Assembly: GCF_900156045.1 (NCBI RefSeq)
Contig: NZ_FTMX01000005.1
Location: 124,001-188,000, forward strand
Direction: 5' to 3'
DNA from: Peribacillus simplex
GTDB taxonomy: Bacteria > Bacillota > Bacilli > Bacillales > DSM-1321
Length of the DNA stretch: 64,000 nucleotides
The notes under the pieces were generated by a model. That model was not told the DNA's origin. It saw only the letters and a program-made list of their open reading frames with translations, and made no database searches. The position numbers were made by a program, and so were the translations under genes. Positions 45,778-53,771 of this stretch are shown piece by piece (the first letter of the stretch is position 1; every line of letters starts with the position of its first letter).

Positions 45778-46425
45778 CTAATTAAGCATTTTTTGAATGC
45801 TGGAGATTACATCAAGATTATGCTTTTGCAAGACTTCAGTTAATTCATTCATGTTTTGGTCTACTAACAACTGGAGGATGATTTCATGCTCAGAAATGGA
45901 TTTTTCAATGTTGTTCCCGTTTGAAAAAGAGAGGCTTTGAATTCTCAACAAAGGCCAGCCTAGTTGGGAGTACATGTTTTTGATGGTTTCACTTTTGCTC
46001 ATCTTAATAAGACATGTATGAAAAGAATGATTCAATTGGGTATAGGTATGAATATTTTCTATTTCCTTCATTTCTTTAAGTTGCTGTTTCATTTCTCTAA
46101 GAAGTATTTGGTCTATTCCATGCTTTTTAATTCGTTCCATGGCCATATTCTCCAACATATTCCGAATCTCAAGCAAATCGTATATTTCATTTTCCGTATA
46201 TTCTTTTACAATGGCGCCCTTACGTGGAATTCTTTCTACTAGTCCTTCTTTAGCAAGCAAATAAATTGCCTCGCGGACGGGAGCTCTGCTCGTTCCGTAT
46301 TCTTCTGCATAGATAAGTTCCACCAATTTTTCTCCTGGCTTAAGTACACCAGTTATGATTTGTTCTGTGATATGTTCCGCTATTGATTTAGATAATGCGT
46401 TATCCATGAAATTAAGTGATCCCAT
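45778..46425 (-). CDS. GntR-family (FCD) regulator of the malonate operon
   Basis: 215 residues. Winged helix at the N-terminus (SIAEHITEQIITGVLKPGEK, YAEEYGTSRAPVREAIYLLA, EGLVERIPRKGAIVKEYTEN), then an FCD domain (LLEIRNMLENMAMERIKKHG, NHSFHTCLIKMSKSETIKNM, SISEHEIILQLLVDQNMNEL). It is the first gene of the mdc operon and parallels MdcY, the GntR repressor of malonate genes in Acinetobacter. A GTCGAC-centred site covers its own start of transcription and a 20-bp palindrome lies upstream, so it is probably autoregulated and released by malonate or malonyl-CoA. Confidence 0.85.
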   Translation of the reverse strand: MGSLNFMDNALSKSIAEHITEQIITGVLKPGEKLVELIYAEEYGTSRAPVREAIYLLAKEGLVERIPRKGAIVKEYTENEIYDLLEIRNMLENMAMERIKKHGIDQILLREMKQQLKEMKEIENIHTYTQLNHSFHTCLIKMSKSETIKNMYSQLGWPLLRIQSLSFSNGNNIEKSISEHEIILQLLVDQNMNELTEVLQKHNLDVISSIQKMLN

Positions 46426-46446
46426 GAAGCTCCCTCACTTTCAGAA

Positions 46447-46495
46447 TACTGTCGACTGTCGGCTTAATTATACAAACAAATTAAAGATAATTCAA
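46447..46495 (-). promoter_or_regulatory. Promoter of the mdc operon with GTCGAC operator at the start site
   Basis: On the minus strand TTGAAT (46495-46490), 17 bases, TATAAT (46472-46467). The GTCGAC-centred sequence at 46447-46461 (plus strand ACTGTCGACTGTCGG) lies over the expected start. It shares GTCGACTGT with the palindrome at 46557-46576. Confidence 0.75.
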
Positions 46496-46556
46496 TATTT
46501 TCTGAAAATTTAAAATGAGGTTTACGCTTTTTTATATGCTAGGATAATATTTCCTG

Positions 46557-46576
46557 AAATACAGTCGACTGTATTT
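46557..46576. promoter_or_regulatory. 20-bp perfect palindrome, likely operator of the malonate GntR regulator
   Basis: AAATACAGTCGACTGTATTT is identical to its reverse complement. It lies about 60 bases upstream of the mdc -35 box. A third GTCGAC core occurs near 46656. Confidence 0.7.
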
Positions 46577-46977
46577 TTGTAATCGTTTGATTATCTATTG
46601 GATGGGTGAAATTATGAAGTCTTTGTTGCAGCGTTAACAATCTTATGGTTGGCTGTCGACTTTATGGTTTAAGAAGGTGAATGTCGATGAAGGGGCTTTT
46701 TTAAAACGTAGCTAATTTTTAAACATGGGTGTTTTTTGTATTTCACTCTTGTTAATGAATGGCGGCAAGCGGAAAGACCCTAATGCACTAGGTGGAGGTC
46801 CGCTTGTTTTGGCAGGTGTCTTCATTATTTTGCTGTATTTTCGTTCCGCTCTATGTAAGGTGAAAAGCATAAAATATCGGAGAATTCGAGGGGAGTCTTT
46901 TCATTAGGGTAGATATGTCGAAATAGTTTAGTAAAACTTCTTCCCTTGCAGTATAAATTTTCGATTGCGAATGTTTT
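46577..46977. other. Intergenic region upstream of the mdc operon
   Basis: No gene is supported. A 60-codon plus-strand frame at 46725-46907 contains one hydrophobic stretch (GPLVLAGVFIILLYFRS) but has no ribosome site. A third GTCGAC core at about 46656 may be a further regulator contact. Confidence 0.4.
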
Positions 46978-47118
46978 TTAAAAAAATGTCTTGAAAATAT
47001 CTTGGTGCTGACCGCATTCATTACAGGAATATTCTATTTCTAATGCATCTTCAGTTACTGTATGTACGGTCTCTTTTTTACAAGTTTCACAAAATCTCTT
47101 TTCGGATATTTCTTTCAT
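46978..47118 (-). CDS. 46-residue zinc-ribbon protein
   Basis: A short protein with two CxxC knuckles, RFCETCKK at residues 8-15 and YSCNECGQ at 30-37, spaced as in a zinc ribbon, with an acidic linker between. The ATG at 47118 has GGAG about 12 bases upstream, rather far. No named family is recognised. It precedes the methyltransferase gene's 3' end in the same orientation but is downstream of it, so the two could be co-transcribed. Confidence 0.6.
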   Translation of the reverse strand: MKEISEKRFCETCKKETVHTVTEDALEIEYSCNECGQHQDIFKTFF

Positions 47119-47266
47119 GTATCATTCACACTCCGTTTTCCTATCATTGTTTTGTATCCTTGTTAATATTATTTTGCGAATATCCTTCAGAAAAAATACC
47201 TTTTTCCTGAAGGACCTTTAAAAGAAGATAATGAATTCTGAGAAAATGGTACTTGAATGTTTGATT

Positions 47267-48079
47267 TTACCTCGGATTCCAATACATCAAAGCTGCATGA
47301 AACGGATATTCGTATTCGAAAACTCCTTCTTTTTCCACCACATATTTATTAAGGATCGTTTTTACTTCATCATAGGAAAAATGTTCATCGAGAATTTTTG
47401 TTGTATTATCGCGCATCATTTCTTCATGGGTGGAATAGATTTTTTTACTTTTCAATTTAACAATCTTACAGTCCGCCAGTATTCCAAGTTGATACAAAAC
47501 ATTCAAGATGTGTATGTAATCCCGCTTTCTTAAATTGATTGTATATCCTCGTTGCTTCAATTCCATATAATGAGGTTTTTCTGGTCCGGTTGTCATACCT
47601 ACTATCACTAACCGGGCTGCAGACTCATTCATTTTTAATAAAGTTTGACCGATTTCTGTCATACGGTAATAACAATTAAACCCAAATACTACATCATATC
47701 TGTCTCTTTTGGTATCACTTTCCCACTTATCATGAATCAATTCCATGTTTTTGAAACCTTTTTCATTCGCCTGGGATTCCAAAAAACTGATAATGCTTTT
47801 GGAACTATCTATACAAGTTAACTTCCTGACTTCTTTTGCAATATCGAATGTATAATTGCCCCATCCAGGGCCGATTTCCAATACATGATCATCCCGTTTT
47901 AATAATGCCATTAACTCCTGCTGCACAGGTTTTGCATAAGGATCCGCTTTATGTTGTTTTTTCCCTGCCACCTTGGATGCCCAAAAAGCTTCTTCTGCTG
48001 CATCATCTTTTAGCCTGTTAGGTATCTTCCCTGTATGATCTTCCATTGCCTGTTTCCAAAGTTCAATATAATCAGTCAT
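47267..48079 (-). CDS. SAM-dependent methyltransferase
   Basis: 270 residues with a class I methyltransferase core: motif I VLEIGPGWGNYTFDIA near 65-80, acidic motif II TCIDSSKS, then YDVVFGFNCYYRM as motif IV. The N-terminal helix (YIELWKQAMEDHTGKIPNRL) and the C-terminal region (KKIYSTHEEMMRDNTTKILD) are those of small-molecule methyltransferases. The substrate is unknown. GGGGAGAAAAG precedes the ATG. Confidence 0.82.
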   Translation of the reverse strand: MTDYIELWKQAMEDHTGKIPNRLKDDAAEEAFWASKVAGKKQHKADPYAKPVQQELMALLKRDDHVLEIGPGWGNYTFDIAKEVRKLTCIDSSKSIISFLESQANEKGFKNMELIHDKWESDTKRDRYDVVFGFNCYYRMTEIGQTLLKMNESAARLVIVGMTTGPEKPHYMELKQRGYTINLRKRDYIHILNVLYQLGILADCKIVKLKSKKIYSTHEEMMRDNTTKILDEHFSYDEVKTILNKYVVEKEGVFEYEYPFHAALMYWNPR

Positions 48080-48212
48080 CTTTTCTCCCCTGAATTCGTA
48101 TGTATTTATCGGTTTTCCACCGTAGTTTGGTGTGGCTTATTATCGTTTGATTCCAAATTGAATATGTAGCCAATCAGCCGCCAGCTAGAGCTATTGTTTT
48201 ACACATAAGAAT

Positions 48213-48235
48213 AAGGAGCAATAACTTTGCTCCTT
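48213..48235 (-). terminator. Hairpin downstream of the HEAT-repeat gene
   Basis: AAGGAGCA (48213-48220) pairs with TGCTCCTT (48228-48235) around a 7-base loop, 18 bases past the stop of the minus-strand gene; the following T-tract is weak. Confidence 0.55.
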
Positions 48236-48252
48236 AAATAGTGGATGAACTT

Positions 48253-48708
48253 TTATCTTTTCGGTAAAGCAGACCATGTTTTTTCTAGCCACTTATCAAA
48301 GTCTGCTCCTTTTTCACCCTCATAGGTATCATATATATCCATTCTCATTTTCTGGAGTTTCTCTTTGAATTCAGTATATGTGTGATTTTCTGGTAAACTC
48401 TTCTTGATCCTGACTAAGATTTTGGTCAATCCTTTAACCAATTCGCCCTTTTTCCTTGCTGGCAATTGGACATCTTCGCCTAATCTTTTCAATTGACGGT
48501 AGGCGGCCTCTTGAACTTTATATACAGAATCACTATTCATGATATGTGTGAGAATGTCGATCACTTGTTTATTTTTTGACTGCCCTAATTCTTCGATCGC
48601 ATCTAAACGTTCTCTCCAATTAGATTTTCGATTGGCAGATTTTTTTAATTCCTCATAGTTGGCAGGTAACTCAATACCTTTTGTTTCTTTGTTATTCAAA
48701 TGAATCAT
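48253..48708 (-). CDS. HEAT-repeat domain protein
   Basis: 151 residues. The central part has HEAT-type helical pairs (WRERLDAIEELGQSKNKQVI, DILTHIMNSDSVYKVQEAAY, RQLKRLGEDV). The rest is a charged helical C-terminus ending WLEKTWSALPKR. Such proteins usually act as protein-binding scaffolds; no partner is evident. Small HEAT proteins of this size are common in Bacillus. GAAGGA stands 5 bases before the ATG. Confidence 0.75.
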   Translation of the reverse strand: MIHLNNKETKGIELPANYEELKKSANRKSNWRERLDAIEELGQSKNKQVIDILTHIMNSDSVYKVQEAAYRQLKRLGEDVQLPARKKGELVKGLTKILVRIKKSLPENHTYTEFKEKLQKMRMDIYDTYEGEKGADFDKWLEKTWSALPKR

Positions 48709-49017
48709 TTCTCCTTCTGTCTTTATGTAATCCGGATATCAAGATGTTAATCCGATACTACAATAATCCCTTTACCAAGAATGGTTTATTCCATTCTTTA
48801 TTATACCTGTTTCCATATTTCAATATAGTTATATTTCTTAATCATCTACTTTATTTTCAATCAGTCGGTTGCCGGGGGCAAGGCTTTGCTTCTACAAACT
48901 TACCTCGACTTATGCTCTTTAAAAGGCATAAATCCTGCCTGGATTCATGCCCCTATTGTTGACTATGAAGTAAGTTTTCTTATTATGTTGTTAAAAACAG
49001 ACCATAATGGCACAAAT
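48709..49017. other. Intergenic region downstream of the TrmB gene
   Basis: No gene supported; it holds the hairpin at 48925-48951 and otherwise AT-rich sequence. Confidence 0.5.
48925..48951 (-). terminator. Terminator of the TrmB-family gene
   Basis: On the minus strand GGCATGAATCC and GGATTTATGCC form a stem with one mismatch, followed by TTTTAAAG, 67 bases past the stop. Confidence 0.65.
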
Positions 49018-49845
49018 CTAGTCCACGTAATGTTTTTTATAATCTGGATGGATAGAAAATTTTTTACGTAAATTGGCGAGGTTTACACCAAAGCTTTCTT
49101 CCAATAGTTCTCTATGTTTCCCCATGATTTCCATGAGATATAAATCATGGATCATGACTTCTGTAATGGGCATTACCAAACCTACATGCATGGTCCAAGC
49201 TGCACGGCTATCTTTACCAAGTGAGACAATACCTGCTACTACTTCTGAATCATCTCCACTAATAACAAGCCATCGCCCACCATACTCTTCTGTAATTTCA
49301 TGACCCATATAATGGAGGTAAACATTAGCAAAATCACAGACGATTTCCCCATAGGCAATAATTGTTACATTGACGCCTTTATTTGCAGCCTGTCTTAGTT
49401 CAGACTCTAATTCTTCGAATTCGTCTTCCCAAATCTCTAAGAGTATTCTTTTTTTTGCAGATAATATACAAGCTTTTACCTTATCGAGTATTTCATTGCG
49501 TCCCATGATATTCCAGATGTTTTCGCGATCATTTGCAGAACGTTCAAACTCCGCTAATGATTTTTCTGCCAGTTCAAAATTTTCTTCTGCTTTCATGCGG
49601 CGGTTTTTTATTAGCTCCCTTGCAGGAACGGGAGTATACTGTGGTGTGTTTCCAGGACTAACCAGAATATCTCCTCGCATTGCGAGACTGTCCAGAATTT
49701 CATAAATTCTTGAACGTGGTACACCGGAGTTTTTTGCAACTGCATAGCCAGTTAATGGTGATTCTTCCAATAAGGCAAGATATGCTTTCGCTTCATATTC
49801 GGTAAAATTTAGATTTTTTAATGTTTCTAAAATGTTTTCTTTCAT
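49018..49845 (-). CDS. TrmB-family transcriptional regulator
   Basis: 275 residues. The N-terminal TrmB winged helix is clear (LETLKNLNFTEYEAKAYLAL, TGYAVAKNSGVPRSRIYEIL, YTPVPARELI), followed by a coiled-coil dimerisation helix and a C-terminal phospholipase D-like effector fold (ILLEIWEDEFEELESELRQA, GVNVTIIAYGEI, GRWLVISGDDSEVVAGIVS). TrmB proteins of bacteria often sense sugars or amino acids. It is divergent from a LysE-type exporter and the 122-base space between them holds two inverted copies of one operator-like sequence. ATG at 49845 has GGAGGG in front. Confidence 0.85.
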   Translation of the reverse strand: MKENILETLKNLNFTEYEAKAYLALLEESPLTGYAVAKNSGVPRSRIYEILDSLAMRGDILVSPGNTPQYTPVPARELIKNRRMKAEENFELAEKSLAEFERSANDRENIWNIMGRNEILDKVKACILSAKKRILLEIWEDEFEELESELRQAANKGVNVTIIAYGEIVCDFANVYLHYMGHEITEEYGGRWLVISGDDSEVVAGIVSLGKDSRAAWTMHVGLVMPITEVMIHDLYLMEIMGKHRELLEESFGVNLANLRKKFSIHPDYKKHYVD

Positions 49846-49860
49846 AAACCCTCCACACAA

Positions 49861-49885
49861 CCATAGTCGCTACCTTTGTAACTAA
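49861..49885 (-). promoter_or_regulatory. TrmB operator candidate, site A
   Basis: On the minus strand TTAGTTAC, four bases, GTAGCGACTATGG. It contains two direct half-sites of the form GTAGyyACT with a 12-base step and lies just ahead of the TrmB start codon. Site B at 49940-49964 repeats it in the opposite orientation. Confidence 0.6.
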
Positions 49886-49902
49886 TATTTTAGCAAAATC
49901 TG

Positions 49903-49932
49903 TTGACGATTTCCATTTTCATCTAATATACT
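49903..49932 (+). promoter_or_regulatory. Sigma-A promoter of the LysE-type exporter
   Basis: TTGACG (49903-49908), 18 bases, TATACT (49927-49932). Operator-like site B begins 8 bases downstream of the -10 box and covers the start of transcription. Confidence 0.7.
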
Positions 49933-49939
49933 TACACAA

Positions 49940-49964
49940 GTAGTTACTTTAGTAGCCACTATTG
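49940..49964 (+). promoter_or_regulatory. TrmB operator candidate, site B
   Basis: GTAGTTACT and GTAGCCACT are direct repeats with a 12-base step; the whole 25-base site matches site A in TAGTTAC, GTAGC, ACTAT and the final G. Confidence 0.6.
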
Positions 49965-49982
49965 AAGGAAAGGGGAAATAGT

Positions 49983-50612
49983 ATGGATAGCTTACTTACA
50001 TATATATCAATAGTTGCAATGATGGTTATTATACCCGGAGCTGATACAATGCTCTTAGTGAAAAACACGCTAAGCTTTGGTCCTAAAGCTGGACGCTATA
50101 CCGTTCTCGGAATGGCAACGGGACTTTCTTTTTGGACGCTTATTGCTATTCTTGGACTATCTGTTGTCATTGCAAAGTCCGTGATTCTGTTCAGTACAAT
50201 CAAATATTTGGGAGCCGCCTACTTAATTTATCTAGGGATAAAAAGTTTTTTTGCTAAAAGCGTTTTTTCCTTAAAAGAAATTCAAGCACAAGCAAATACA
50301 CCTACAAAGTATTCAAGCCGGCATAATAAAGATTCCTTTATGCAAGCATTACTTAATAATATTCTTAATCCAAAGACCGTTTTAGTTTATATAACAATCA
50401 TGCCTCAATTTATCAATTTGAACGGAAATGTAAACAAGCAATTGATTATATTAGCCTTCATCTTAACCTTACTCGCTGTATTGTGGTTTCTTTTTCTGGT
50501 TTTTCTCATTGATTACGCAAAAAAATGGATGAACAACTCCAAATTCCAGAAAGCATTCCAAAAATCAACTGGCTTAATTTTAATAGGTTTTGGCATAAAA
50601 ACAGGAATATAA
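49983..50612 (+). CDS. LysE/RhtB-family amino-acid exporter
   Basis: 209 residues with about six membrane spans. The family signature is at the start: VAMMVIIPGADTMLLVKNTL, then FGPKAGRYTVLGMATGLSFW, and LGAAYLIYLGIKSFF with LLNNILNPKTVLVYITIMPQ. Members export basic amino acids, homoserine or threonine. ATG at 49983 follows AAGGAAAGGGG. Its divergent neighbour is the TrmB regulator, presumably the sensor of the exported amino acid. Confidence 0.9.
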   Translation: MDSLLTYISIVAMMVIIPGADTMLLVKNTLSFGPKAGRYTVLGMATGLSFWTLIAILGLSVVIAKSVILFSTIKYLGAAYLIYLGIKSFFAKSVFSLKEIQAQANTPTKYSSRHNKDSFMQALLNNILNPKTVLVYITIMPQFINLNGNVNKQLIILAFILTLLAVLWFLFLVFLIDYAKKWMNNSKFQKAFQKSTGLILIGFGIKTGI

Positions 50613-50644
50613 GTTCCTTTACTAACTCATCAATTTTGATTCGT

Positions 50645-50672
50645 CCGTTCAGAAAATTGAACGGTTTTTTTT
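50645..50672 (+). terminator. Terminator of the LysE-type gene
   Basis: CCGTTCA (50645-50651) pairs with TGAACGG (50658-50664) around GAAAAT, followed by eight T. Confidence 0.85.
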
Positions 50673-50707
50673 CATATGTTTTAACTTACAATTAACATAC
50701 TGTCCTT

Positions 50708-50780
50708 GGCATAAACGCCTGTGGGGTCTCACCCTGTCCAGCTGCTCCCGCAGGAGTCTCGAACTTGCGCTCCAATCAAC
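50708..50780 (-). repeat. Interspersed Bacillus-type repeat, single copy
   Basis: Read on the minus strand it runs GATTGGAGCGCAAGTTCGAG, ACTCCTGCGGGAGCAGC, then GGTGAGACCCCACAGGCG. The same family, in other versions, is seen at 63266-63817 and 63831-63928. Such GC-richer noncoding elements are common between genes in Bacillus; their function is unknown. Confidence 0.75.
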
Positions 50781-50836
50781 CTTAAATCGTTTCGTTTTAA
50801 AAACAACAATCTTTACGAAAAGAGCCAAAATAAAAA

Positions 50837-50878
50837 ACCCGTCAGTATCTTCACATAAATGCGAAAATGCTGACGGGT
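50837..50878 (-). terminator. Terminator of the glcDF operon
   Basis: On the minus strand ACCCGTCAG and CTGACGGGT enclose an imperfectly paired inner stem; TTTTTTATTTT follows. It is 32 bases past the glcF stop. Confidence 0.85.
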
Positions 50879-50909
50879 AATGCTTTATGGAGTTTCAATA
50901 TCCTTTTTA

Positions 50910-52241
50910 TCAATCCAAGCCGCAAGCCTTGGCAAGTATTTCAACAAGGTGCATACTTTTCATTTCGTTTGCCGCTCCCTCCCTTTGGATGCCAATGCTC
51001 ATTTGCATTTGGCATCCAGGGTTAACCGTAACTATTGTTGTTGCTTTCGTTTCTTTAAGGTTCTTCATTTTCCCTTCAAGAATTTTCATGGATTCATCAA
51101 AGTGGAGAAGATTGTAAATGCCTCCAGATGCGCAACAGCGGTCAAACCCTTCCATTTCAACATATGAAATACCTGGTATGGATTGCAATAATAAACGAGG
51201 TTCCATTTGGACCTTTTGAACATTGCGTAAATGACATGAATCTTGATAGGAAACGATGCCTTGCCATTCTTCAGTAAAGGGGAGTGGCCCCAATTGATGA
51301 AGAATTTGACTGATATCTTTTGATTTTTCCGAGAAAGCCCTTGCCGCCCCAGCCCATTCGTGATCATCTGCCAATAAATGTCCATATTCAAGAAGCGAAG
51401 CGCCGCAGCCTCCTGCGTTATTTACAATTACATCAGCATCTGATTGCATGAAGGCTTGGATATTCCTCTTTGCCAATTCTTTTGCTTGTTTTGTTTCACC
51501 TTGATGGGAATGCAGTGCACCGCAGCAATTCTGATTTTCAGGGAGAATGACCTCACAACCTGCTAAGGTGAGCAGCTCAATGGTAAGACGATTTATTCGT
51601 GACATCATGGAATCCATGATACACCCAGCAAAAAACGCCACTTTTAATTTCGTTTCCCCTTTTGCCGGCATTATCGTACCTGTCCGGATTCGTTTCGAGG
51701 ACGACTCGATGGCTGGAAGTGCTTGTTCTAAATGTGCAAGGGCCGGGGAAACCTTTTGCAGTACATTCGATGAACGGATAAGCTTGGACAATCCTGTTTT
51801 TTGATAGAATTGCACTGCTCTTCCAATCCTGTTCATCCGTTTTGGATATGGAAAAAGATGAACCAATGCCAGTTTTTTGATCTTGTTCATTTTATTTTTT
51901 TGGTTGGATGACGGGGAGTTTTCAATGGCTTCTTTTGCCGCTTCCAGTATATGTCCGTATGGCACACCGACAGGACATGCGGTTTCACAAGCACGGCAGC
52001 CTAAACATAGGTCGATCGGTTCAGCTAAATCTTTTTGGAAATCTATTTTCCCTTCGGCTGCCATTTTCACTAGATTGATTCGACCGCGTGGAGAGGCGGA
52101 TTCCACGCCCAATGATTCATATGTAGGGCATGCTGGTAAACAGTAACCGCATTTTACGCATTGGTTTGTCCAATCATAGGCATCGGAATATAAATTATGG
52201 GCCATTGCATTTGTCTCGTTCGGTTTGAGGGGTAGATTCAT
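50910..52241 (-). CDS. glcF: Glycolate oxidase iron-sulfur subunit
   Basis: 443 residues. The N-terminus has two 4Fe-4S ferredoxin motifs, CVKCGYCLPACPTY and CLGCRACETACPVG. The C-terminal half has two cysteine-rich CCG domains (NCCGALHSHQGETKQAKELA with NNAGGCGASLLEYG, and DRCCASGGIYNLLHFD), as in GlcF and heterodisulfide reductase-like subunits. It passes electrons from GlcD to the membrane chain. Its start overlaps the glcD stop by 4 bases. Pair is equivalent to ysfC-ysfD of B. subtilis. Confidence 0.92.
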   Translation of the reverse strand: MNLPLKPNETNAMAHNLYSDAYDWTNQCVKCGYCLPACPTYESLGVESASPRGRINLVKMAAEGKIDFQKDLAEPIDLCLGCRACETACPVGVPYGHILEAAKEAIENSPSSNQKNKMNKIKKLALVHLFPYPKRMNRIGRAVQFYQKTGLSKLIRSSNVLQKVSPALAHLEQALPAIESSSKRIRTGTIMPAKGETKLKVAFFAGCIMDSMMSRINRLTIELLTLAGCEVILPENQNCCGALHSHQGETKQAKELAKRNIQAFMQSDADVIVNNAGGCGASLLEYGHLLADDHEWAGAARAFSEKSKDISQILHQLGPLPFTEEWQGIVSYQDSCHLRNVQKVQMEPRLLLQSIPGISYVEMEGFDRCCASGGIYNLLHFDESMKILEGKMKNLKETKATTIVTVNPGCQMQMSIGIQREGAANEMKSMHLVEILAKACGLD

Positions 52242-53644
52242 GTCACCAACACGACCCTAGTCTGGCCTTTATCAGGAAAAATCTTTCCTGGATTCAGGAT
52301 ATTATTGGGGTCCCATGCTTCTTTAATTTTTTTCATCATATTCACCCCTGTTATTCCTAATTCCATTTCCATATATGGTGACTTTAAAGTACCGATACCA
52401 TGTTCCCCAGAAAGTGTTCCGCCTAGTTCGATTGCGGCTTCAAAAATTTCACTGACTGCAAGCTCCACTTTTTTCATTTCCGTAATATTTCGTTTATCGG
52501 TAATGATGTTCGGATGTAAATTGCCATCCCCTGCATGGCCGAATACAACCAAGTTCAACTCGTATTTCTCCCGGATATTGTTTAATCTCTCCATCATCGC
52601 CGGTATTTGACTGCGTGGAACGGTCGCGTCTTCAGAAATTTTTGTAGGACCCATTTGTGTAATGGCCGGGGAAACAGATTTACGCGCACTCCAAATAGTT
52701 TGGCGTTCTTCCTCGGTCTCCGCTATCTTGACGTAGGAAGCCCCCTCCGCCTTGCATATATCGGCGCATTTATTGATTTCTTCCTCAATCGCCAATGGGT
52801 GACCATCTATTTCTATGATCAGAATGGCTTCTGCCTGTAGAGGCAATCCTGAAGGCCGATAGCTTTCGACAGCACGGATACACGCGTTATCCATCAGTTC
52901 CAGGGCAGATGGTAGAATCCCTGACGATAAAATACTGGTAATGGCATGGCCAGAATCTATCAAATGATTGAAGTGGGCGACAAAAGTTTGTTTAGATTGA
53001 GGTTTTGGTATTAAGCGGATGATTGCCTCAGTAACGATGCCCAGGGTACCTTCCGATCCTACGATCAATCGGGTCAAATCATACCCTGTTACATTTTTTA
53101 CGGTCTTTCCGCCAGTACGAATGATTTCTCCCGTCGGGGTGACCACCTCCAGGCCTATCACATATTCTTTTGTCGTTCCGTATTTCAATCCCTTTGGGCC
53201 GCTGGAGTTTTCTAATAGATTCCCGCCTATAGTGGCAACATTGGAACTGCTTGGATCCGGCGGATAAAACAAGCCGGCTTCTTCAGCCTTTTTATGGATA
53301 TTTGCCGTAATCACACCTGGAGAGACAATGGCAAGCATATTTTCCCGATCAATGATCAATTTATCCCGTAAAAGGGTCATATCAATAACCATCCCTCCTT
53401 TAACAGGTAATGGGCCTCCACTTAGCGAAGTTCCAGATCCCCTTGGGTAAACTGGTATTTTGTGAGTATTGGCCAATTTAATCACTTCACTGATTTCCTC
53501 TGCATTTTTTGGCTGTATAACGATTTCAGGTAAATATTCCCCAAAAGAAGCGTCATAGCTATAACAATACCTTTCTGCCAAATCAAGGAACATTCTGTCA
53601 TCTGGAATTATCTGCCTAAGATCGTCCAGGGCTTCTTTCTCCAT
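52238..53644 (-). CDS. glcD: Glycolate oxidase FAD subunit
   Basis: 468 residues of the PCMH-type FAD family: YPRGSGTSLSGGPLPVKGGM, VSPGVITANIHKKAEEAGLF, PPDPSSSNVATIGGNLLENS in the FAD half, and VVFGHAGDGNLHPNIITD with GTLSGEHGIGTLKSPYMEME in the cap. The SGEHGIG and GHAGDGNLHP motifs are typical of GlcD. It oxidises glycolate (and often D-lactate) to the 2-oxo acid. ATG at 53644 has GGAA 9 bases before it; an in-frame GTG at 53653 abuts that site. It is the second GlcD-like protein in this window. Confidence 0.92.
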   Translation of the reverse strand: MEKEALDDLRQIIPDDRMFLDLAERYCYSYDASFGEYLPEIVIQPKNAEEISEVIKLANTHKIPVYPRGSGTSLSGGPLPVKGGMVIDMTLLRDKLIIDRENMLAIVSPGVITANIHKKAEEAGLFYPPDPSSSNVATIGGNLLENSSGPKGLKYGTTKEYVIGLEVVTPTGEIIRTGGKTVKNVTGYDLTRLIVGSEGTLGIVTEAIIRLIPKPQSKQTFVAHFNHLIDSGHAITSILSSGILPSALELMDNACIRAVESYRPSGLPLQAEAILIIEIDGHPLAIEEEINKCADICKAEGASYVKIAETEEERQTIWSARKSVSPAITQMGPTKISEDATVPRSQIPAMMERLNNIREKYELNLVVFGHAGDGNLHPNIITDKRNITEMKKVELAVSEIFEAAIELGGTLSGEHGIGTLKSPYMEMELGITGVNMMKKIKEAWDPNNILNPGKIFPDKGQTRVVLVT

Positions 53645-53672
53645 GCTTCTCACTTCCTTTCTTAATACTAAA

Positions 53673-53723
53673 TTGGAAAAGAACTATTTGTATGTAATAT
53701 AATGGTTGTATGTAATATAATGG
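53673..53723 (+). promoter_or_regulatory. Promoter region with 18-bp tandem duplication of the -10 box
   Basis: TTGTATGTAATATAATGG occurs twice without a gap or mismatch (53688-53705 and 53706-53723). Each copy holds TATAAT. TTGGAA at 53673-53678 is 19 bases before the first TATAAT. It lies between divergent glcD and the racemase-like gene. Confidence 0.75.
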
Positions 53724-53771
53724 CATTTTATGATTCTGCTAGATATTGATGAAAGAAAAAGGAGGATTTTT

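Noticed and set aside
46725..46907. 60-codon frame with one hydrophobic segment upstream of the mdc operon
   Set aside because: No ribosome site and no family resemblance.
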